The notes beneath the pieces were generated by a model. The model searched no databases, was not told the origin of the DNA, and was given only the letters and a program-made list of their open reading frames with translations. 64,000 bases of DNA from Scenedesmus sp. ARA3 (Eukaryota > Chlorophyta > Chlorophyceae > Sphaeropleales > Scenedesmaceae): positions 5,785 to 69,784 of the forward strand of contig RWJK01001907.1 in the NCBI GenBank assembly GCA_004335835.1, in the 5' to 3' direction. A program made the position numbers and the translations under genes. How positions within the stretch are numbered: position 1 is the stretch's first letter; every line of letters begins with the position of its first letter. Positions 63,900 to 64,000 of this stretch are shown in pieces.

Positions 63900-64000
63900 C
63901 TGGGTCACCTGATGAGGCTGTAGTGAGGATGAGGTTGTACATAAACAGATGCATGTCCAGCAGTGCATTGCAGCCGCTCAGCTTGCTTCCACTTGGTGTC

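Overview
This window is nuclear DNA from a green alga, most likely a chlorophyte of the class Chlorophyceae (Volvocales or Sphaeropleales). The signs are GC-rich coding third positions, many short exons separated by introns of about 60-700 bp with GT-AG borders, TGTAA-type polyadenylation motifs after several genes, abundant CAG/CTG triplet runs coding for Gln/Ala/Ser, and gene content (secreted Mn-superoxide dismutases, a TKL kinase, a ciliary CC2D2A protein, a CNNM transporter). The species assignment is inference. All gene models were joined by hand; every junction keeps the reading frame, but no transcript evidence was available.

Layout. 444-1028 (+): last two exons of a Mn-superoxide dismutase gene. 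2718-7685 (+): a complete tandem paralogue with a signal peptide and a GPI-like tail. 15288-8540 (-): a 1721-residue TKL-type protein kinase. 20717-16586 (-): a telomere-repeat-factor-like protein with a C-terminal telobox Myb domain and an N-terminal region that resembles the TRFH dimerisation domain of vertebrate TRF1/2. 32186-24366 (-): a secreted subtilase-fold protein in which all three catalytic residues and the oxyanion Asn are replaced. 46310-32786 (-): CC2D2A, a ciliary transition-zone protein, in 28 exons. 46889-48327 (+): a small basic single-pass membrane protein, head-to-head with CC2D2A. 49136-55167 (+): a CNNM/DUF21-CBS Mg2+ transport protein. 57504-59875 (+): a secreted, probably GPI-anchored protein of unknown family. 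63857-63738 (-): the last exon of a gene that enters from the right.

Two genome-style signals run through the whole window. First, introns very often end in a sense-strand (CTG)n run next to the AG acceptor, where a polypyrimidine tract would normally lie. Second, many introns hold tandem partial copies of the neighbouring exon edge together with its splice site. The clearest is an eight-copy array with a period near 96 bp in CC2D2A, each copy carrying an acceptor. Both could create alternative splice sites.

The genes are not an operon or an obvious pathway. The likely shared control is the divergent CC2D2A / small membrane protein pair (578 bp between start codons) and the tandem SOD pair. 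A short interspersed repeat with a CCAATGA-N5-TCATTGG hairpin occurs at about 7311-7510, 16138-16290 and 21858-22013.
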